Part shown: positions 34,701 through 36,764 of the stretch, one piece after another | Layout: each line of letters opens with the position of its first letter | How positions within the stretch are numbered: the stretch's first letter is position 1 | The notes under the pieces: model-generated | Told to the model about the DNA's origin: nothing | The model's input: the letters and a program-made list of their open reading frames with translations, nothing else | Databases searched by the model: none | Position numbers and translations under genes: made by a program | NCBI GenBank assembly: GCA_031409855.1 | Contig: JANNYA010000050.1 | Span: 1 to 36,764 of the forward strand | Origin: JANNYA01 sp031409855 | GTDB lineage: Bacteria; Pseudomonadota; Gammaproteobacteria; Xanthomonadales; SZUA-5 | Length of the DNA stretch: 36,764 nucleotides | Reading direction: 5' to 3'

Positions 34701-34946
34701 GTCGCTGAAGGCCGCCCGCACATCGTTGATATGATGAAAAGCGATGAAATAGCCTTCATCGTCAACACCACCGAAGGCCGTCAAGCGATTGCCGACTCGT
34801 TCTCCATTCGCCGCGAAGCGCTGCAGCACCGCATGAGCTACACCACCACGATTCCCGGTGCTAGGGCGATTTTGCTGGCGATGGAGCACCAGAATTCGAC
34901 TGAGGTTTTTGCTTTGAGGGCTTTGCATCGGGAGTTGGCGGGTTAG
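31704..34946 (+). CDS. carB: Carbamoyl-phosphate synthase large subunit
   Basis: 1080 residues, matching the usual length (about 1070). It makes carbamoyl phosphate from bicarbonate, ammonia (from CarA-bound glutamine) and two ATP, feeding pyrimidine and arginine synthesis. The two homologous halves are evident: MPKRTDLKTILIIGAGPIVI with GQACEFDYSGAQA, and KKIIVLGGGPNRIGQGIEFD. ATP-grasp motifs RPSFTLGGSGGGIA and RPSYVLGGRAMELV occur in the first and second half. The C-terminal allosteric domain contains KLVATRGTQQALLSAGI and VNTTEGRQAIADSFSIRREA. The gene is alone here: carA, normally directly upstream, is replaced by the giant protease gene and the regulator remnant. The ATG has only weak GAAG upstream. 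Confidence 0.97.
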   Translation: MPKRTDLKTILIIGAGPIVIGQACEFDYSGAQACKALRDEGYRVVLVNSNPATIMTDPDMADATYIEPINWQTVEHIIAKERPDAILPTMGGQTALNCALDLADHGILEKYNVELIGAKKEAIRLAEDRELFRVAMIEIGLSVPTAAIARSMEEALAIQARVGYPTIMRPSFTLGGSGGGIAYNKEEFVEIMTRGLELSPVHEVLVEESVLGWKEFEMEVVRDSVDNCIIVCSIENFDPMGVHTGDSITVAPAQTLTDKEYQRMRDASIQILRKIGVDTGGSNVQFGINAQDGRMVVIEMNPRVSRSSALASKATGFPIAKIAAKLAVGYTLDELRNDITGGATPASFEPAIDYVVTKIPRFAFEKFPKADARLTTQMKSVGEVMAMGRTFQESLQKALRGMETGVSGLDSRLFVDGKARQTLSEEDSFELKRQLREPKPDRIFYVADALRAGWTAEYVHELTAIDPWFLDQIVQLIEVEQTLSARGIEALNAATLRRVKRMGFSDIRLAAVTGSTERSIRHLRRTLGVRPVYKRVDSCAGEFATDTAYMYSTYEDECESNPTANKKIIVLGGGPNRIGQGIEFDYCCVHAALALREDGFETIMVNCNPETVSTDYDTSDRLYFEPLTLEDVLEIVDKENPFGVIVQYGGQTPLKLARALEAEGVPIIGTSPDAIDVAEDRERFQQLIKKLGLKQPINRTARTAEEALLLAREIGYPLVVRPSYVLGGRAMELVHAEADLARYMREAVKVSHDSPVLLDCFLDNAIEVDVDCICDGTEVLIGGIMEHIEEAGIHSGDSSCALPPFSLSAAVQDELRRQATLMAKALGVVGLMNTQFAIQGEDIFVLEVNPRASRTVPFVAKATGVALAKIAARCMVGQTLAQQGKTVEVIPEYFSVKEPVFPFAKFPGVDPLLGPEMRSTGEVMGVGRTFGAAFAKAQHAANEKAPKVGMAFLSVRDGDKERLVPLAKDLIERGFKLVATRGTQQALLSAGIACARVNKVAEGRPHIVDMMKSDEIAFIVNTTEGRQAIADSFSIRREALQHRMSYTTTIPGARAILLAMEHQNSTEVFALRALHRELAG

Positions 34947-34987
34947 CGAGCCTGCCGACAACGAGTGAGTTTTAGACGTTAGCGGAC

Positions 34988-35431
34988 ATGATCGAACTCG
35001 TAGACATAGATGCGCACCTTATCAAGTGCCAAGAAATGTACTTCGGCGCATCTCGTGCGACTCCATCAAAGATTGCTGCGAGCGTCGCATCTGATGCGCT
35101 TATCCTCGGGTGCACTTCGGTTCGTGTCTGGAATGTCGAAGGTTGGTGGCTAATTGCTGGCGACTTAGATTGGTTAAATGCACCCAATCGCTCGAACTTC
35201 ACGGATCTTAATGCATTCAAAGTGCCATGGGCGTTGCCTGAGGCCGGGCAGAACCAGTATTTGAGTGCCGTGATGACACGTGTTTTTTCAAACGCAGCCG
35301 CCACCTGTTGCGGCGCGAACACGCATCTGGTTAAAGGTACATCAGATGATTTAGAACAGTTCATCCGCGTTTGCACAGACACGCCGCGAGGCTATCGGAT
35401 CATTGGCTTTAAGTTCGAGGCGGCGGCCTAG
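34988..35431 (+). CDS. Hypothetical protein of 147 residues
   Basis: I do not recognise this protein. It has no signal peptide or transmembrane helix. It contains a Trp-rich stretch (VRVWNVEGWWLIAGDLDWLN, about residues 46-65), a PWALPEAGQNQYLSAV segment, a Cys pair (ATCCGANTH) and an RGYRIIGFKFE end. The size and Trp pattern recall small immunity or accessory proteins, but that is only a resemblance. ATG at 34988 follows carB by 41 bp with no clear ribosome-binding site (GCGGA 2 bp before the ATG). The base composition is more AT-rich than carB, suggesting an acquired gene. Confidence 0.55.
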   Translation: MIELVDIDAHLIKCQEMYFGASRATPSKIAASVASDALILGCTSVRVWNVEGWWLIAGDLDWLNAPNRSNFTDLNAFKVPWALPEAGQNQYLSAVMTRVFSNAAATCCGANTHLVKGTSDDLEQFIRVCTDTPRGYRIIGFKFEAAA

Positions 35432-35516
35432 GTTCAAATTACCTGCGACATCGTTGGTATGGCGCTACTATTCGGTTTCGGGCCGCATGTCGGTTGAATT
35501 CAAGGTTAGCCTTCAG

Positions 35517-35867
35517 ATGACTCCTTTTTTGAAAACTTGTGCTTTTGTCGCTTTCGCCGTCGCGCTATCGTCCGAAACTGGCGCAAGCTCACTCATCAAG
35601 GCACCGATCTGTGCAAAGGTAGTTCGTGAATTAGTTATTGTCGATGATGGCGAGTGCGTGAAAGCAAAGGCGACTTACTTGGTGGTTGGTCGTTCCGATA
35701 CATGGCAAGAAGTTGAACTTATTTCGCTAGAACCTACGCAATCATTCAAAGCCTGGGCCGAATGCATCGAGGAAAATTGGTCAAGAACTGAGGCAGGAAA
35801 AAACAGTCAAGCTGGTGTCGGTGCCAAGGTGGCAATTGACTTGGAGCTTGGTGAGTGCGAGACGTAA
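35517..35867 (+). CDS. Small secreted hypothetical protein
   Basis: A 116-residue protein from ATG 35517, chosen because it opens with a signal peptide (MTPFLKTCAFVAFAVALSSE, cut after GAS). The mature part, with AKVVRELVIVDDGECVKAKA, TWQEVELISLEPTQSFKAW and a final VAIDLELGECET, has Cys residues that could form disulfides. No family is recognised. An in-frame ATG at 35487 is an alternative start; the upstream 5' extension overlaps the preceding gene and is unlikely. Lower GC than the core genes supports an accessory origin. Confidence 0.5.
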   Translation: MTPFLKTCAFVAFAVALSSETGASSLIKAPICAKVVRELVIVDDGECVKAKATYLVVGRSDTWQEVELISLEPTQSFKAWAECIEENWSRTEAGKNSQAGVGAKVAIDLELGECET

Positions 35868-35922
35868 CTAAATGCTAGCCAATACTGCTGCATCTGCGAT
35901 ATTGCGCTTCCATCGGCTCAAG

Positions 35923-36336
35923 CTACTTAACCACCGAAACAGCGAAATTAGGATGTTCCGGGTTAACAATCAGGCGCTGGGTTCTGGGGTCAACCATAAC
36001 ATCCATGGCCTCCATCGGAATGCAGCCCATCAAGGGTTCGTCGCCCAGTACCAGTGCTTCGGTGGTGTACCAACGGTTTTCAAACTCGATGGTAATTGGC
36101 GCGATAACGGGCACGCTTTTTGCGCTGCCGTCGGCTAGTGTAACTAGGCGGTGTCGCACCTCGGTTACATCAAAGCCGAGCTGTGTCGCGACACTTTGCG
36201 GCACACACATAAATAGCGCACCGGTATCGACGAGTGCGCGCACAGCCACACTTAATTTGCTGGATGAAGCGGCTAGATTTGCCGTGCGCGCACCGGATTC
36301 GCGCGTTAGACACAAGTTTGCATAAGTTAAGCCCAT
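35923..36336 (-). CDS. Retropepsin-like (clan AA) aspartic protease
   Basis: A 137-residue single-domain protein. ALVDTGALFMCVPQSVA near residues 34-50 holds the D-T-G catalytic motif; LVTLADGSAKSVPVIAPITI gives the flap-region strands; and EALVLGDEPLMGCIPMEAMD with VMVDPRTQRLIVNP matches the C-terminal strand motif (LLGxxxLExxDLxVDPxxxxLxxNP) of bacterial retropepsin-like proteins. Such proteins are expected to dimerise to build the active site. No signal peptide is visible. It is convergent with the small secreted protein and 88 bp downstream of the hipA-like gene on the same strand. Substrate and role are unknown; related genes occur near mobile or toxin-antitoxin loci. Confidence 0.8.
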   Translation of the reverse strand: MGLTYANLCLTRESGARTANLAASSSKLSVAVRALVDTGALFMCVPQSVATQLGFDVTEVRHRLVTLADGSAKSVPVIAPITIEFENRWYTTEALVLGDEPLMGCIPMEAMDVMVDPRTQRLIVNPEHPNFAVSVVK

Positions 36337-36424
36337 GATCGCATTGCCAATTTAGTGGATAAAAGTAGTCGGAGGTCGACTCTAGACCGCCATCATAAAA
36401 GTACCCCAAAACTAACTTAAGTCG

Positions 36425-36764
36425 CTACTGCTTCAACAAACCTGCCGCTTCCTGCATTTGCGGGTGTTCAAACGCGGGTGCGAAATCGATTAGCTCTGTG
36501 GGCTGCAGGCCAATCTCTGGCGTGAGTGCGAGCTGGCGCCAGTTCGATATCGCGGCATGCACTTCCGCCAGAATAACCAGCGCTTGGGTTTTATCCAGTG
36601 CAAAATAGTTAGCTCGGTTGAGTAGCATGCCCACGTCAGTGATCGGCCCGTCGAGTTCGGATAGCCACGTTTTGGACTCCCGATCCTTGTCAGGAAATGG
36701 GTTCAGATCGAACGCGGGCGCCAAGCACCACAGGCCGCGCTCCACATGCAAAAAACCGTGGTTT
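36425..36764 (-). CDS. HipA-like serine/threonine kinase toxin (3' part)
   Basis: Only the C-terminal 112 residues are in the window; the start lies beyond the right edge. The visible sequence begins NHGFLHVERGLWCLAPAFDL then NPFPDKDRESKTWLSE, which matches the conserved NHxF...W.L.PAYDLNP segment after the catalytic loop of HipA kinases. The helical tail (DKTQALVILAEVHAAISNWR ...) fits the HipA C-terminal domain. HipA kinases phosphorylate targets such as GltX and are neutralised by HipB, which would be outside this window. The catalytic DxxxxN part cannot be checked. The ATG-like TTG at 36751 is internal, not a start. Confidence 0.8.
   Translation of the reverse strand, partial: NHGFLHVERGLWCLAPAFDLNPFPDKDRESKTWLSELDGPITDVGMLLNRANYFALDKTQALVILAEVHAAISNWRQLALTPEIGLQPTELIDFAPAFEHPQMQEAAGLLKQ

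Noticed and set aside
34947..34990. Integron attC-like core (CGTTAGCGG) before the unknown small gene
   Set aside because: No matching RYYYAAC partner or long paired stem was found, and no integrase gene is present.

Overview
The window is a chromosomal replication-origin region of a gammaproteobacterium. The gene set (dnaA, dnaN, recF, rpmH, rnpA, yidC, mnmE, rapA-type RapA, FeoAB, an OleA-like thiolase) and the secreted proteins carrying WYxxxRxGEG modules or a C-terminal LIFRNGFE end best fit the Lysobacterales (Xanthomonadales) side of the class. That placement is inference from gene content, not a phylogenetic result.

Layout. 1-484: 5' part of an oleA-like gene on the minus strand. 751-2916: secreted alpha/beta hydrolase with two C-terminal modules. 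2930-3101: a palindromic dispersed repeat and a short tandem repeat. 3177-6554: rapA and a tightly following thioesterase gene. 6633-9113: iron uptake operon feoA-feoB plus a 52-residue Cys-rich membrane protein. 9305-9610: ComEA-like exported DNA-binding protein. 9660-9740: two parS sites. 9771-11774 (minus): three tandem AIM24-family genes. 11931-14762 (minus): recF (with a third parS inside), a HAD phosphatase gene, and dnaN. 14763-15040: oriC with a DnaA-trio-like TAG array, a DnaA-box cluster and a consensus IHF site. 15050-15174: a second copy of the palindromic repeat, inverted relative to the first. 15252-16613 (minus): dnaA. 16838-20735 (plus): rpmH, rnpA, yidC, mnmE.

From about 20.8 kb the window becomes more accessory: a 14-unit delta-60 repeat protein, a gamma-class carbonic anhydrase-like protein, an orphan NarL-type response regulator, and a 2205-residue secreted multidomain protein ending in a gingipain-like (C25) peptidase domain. 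A 92-bp decayed copy of the response-regulator receiver domain follows it. carB stands without carA. The right end holds two unrecognised small proteins, a retropepsin-like aspartic protease gene and the 3' end of a hipA-like kinase gene.

How it works together: dnaA/oriC/dnaN/recF and the parS sites form the initiation and segregation centre; rpmH-rnpA-yidC-mnmE is the conserved translation, RNA-processing and membrane-insertion cluster read away from the origin. Departures from the usual order are the HAD gene between dnaN and recF, three AIM24 genes where gyrB commonly lies, no yidD between rnpA and yidC, and no rsmG-parA-parB after mnmE. I found no CRISPR array, prophage, complete insertion sequence or tRNA gene.
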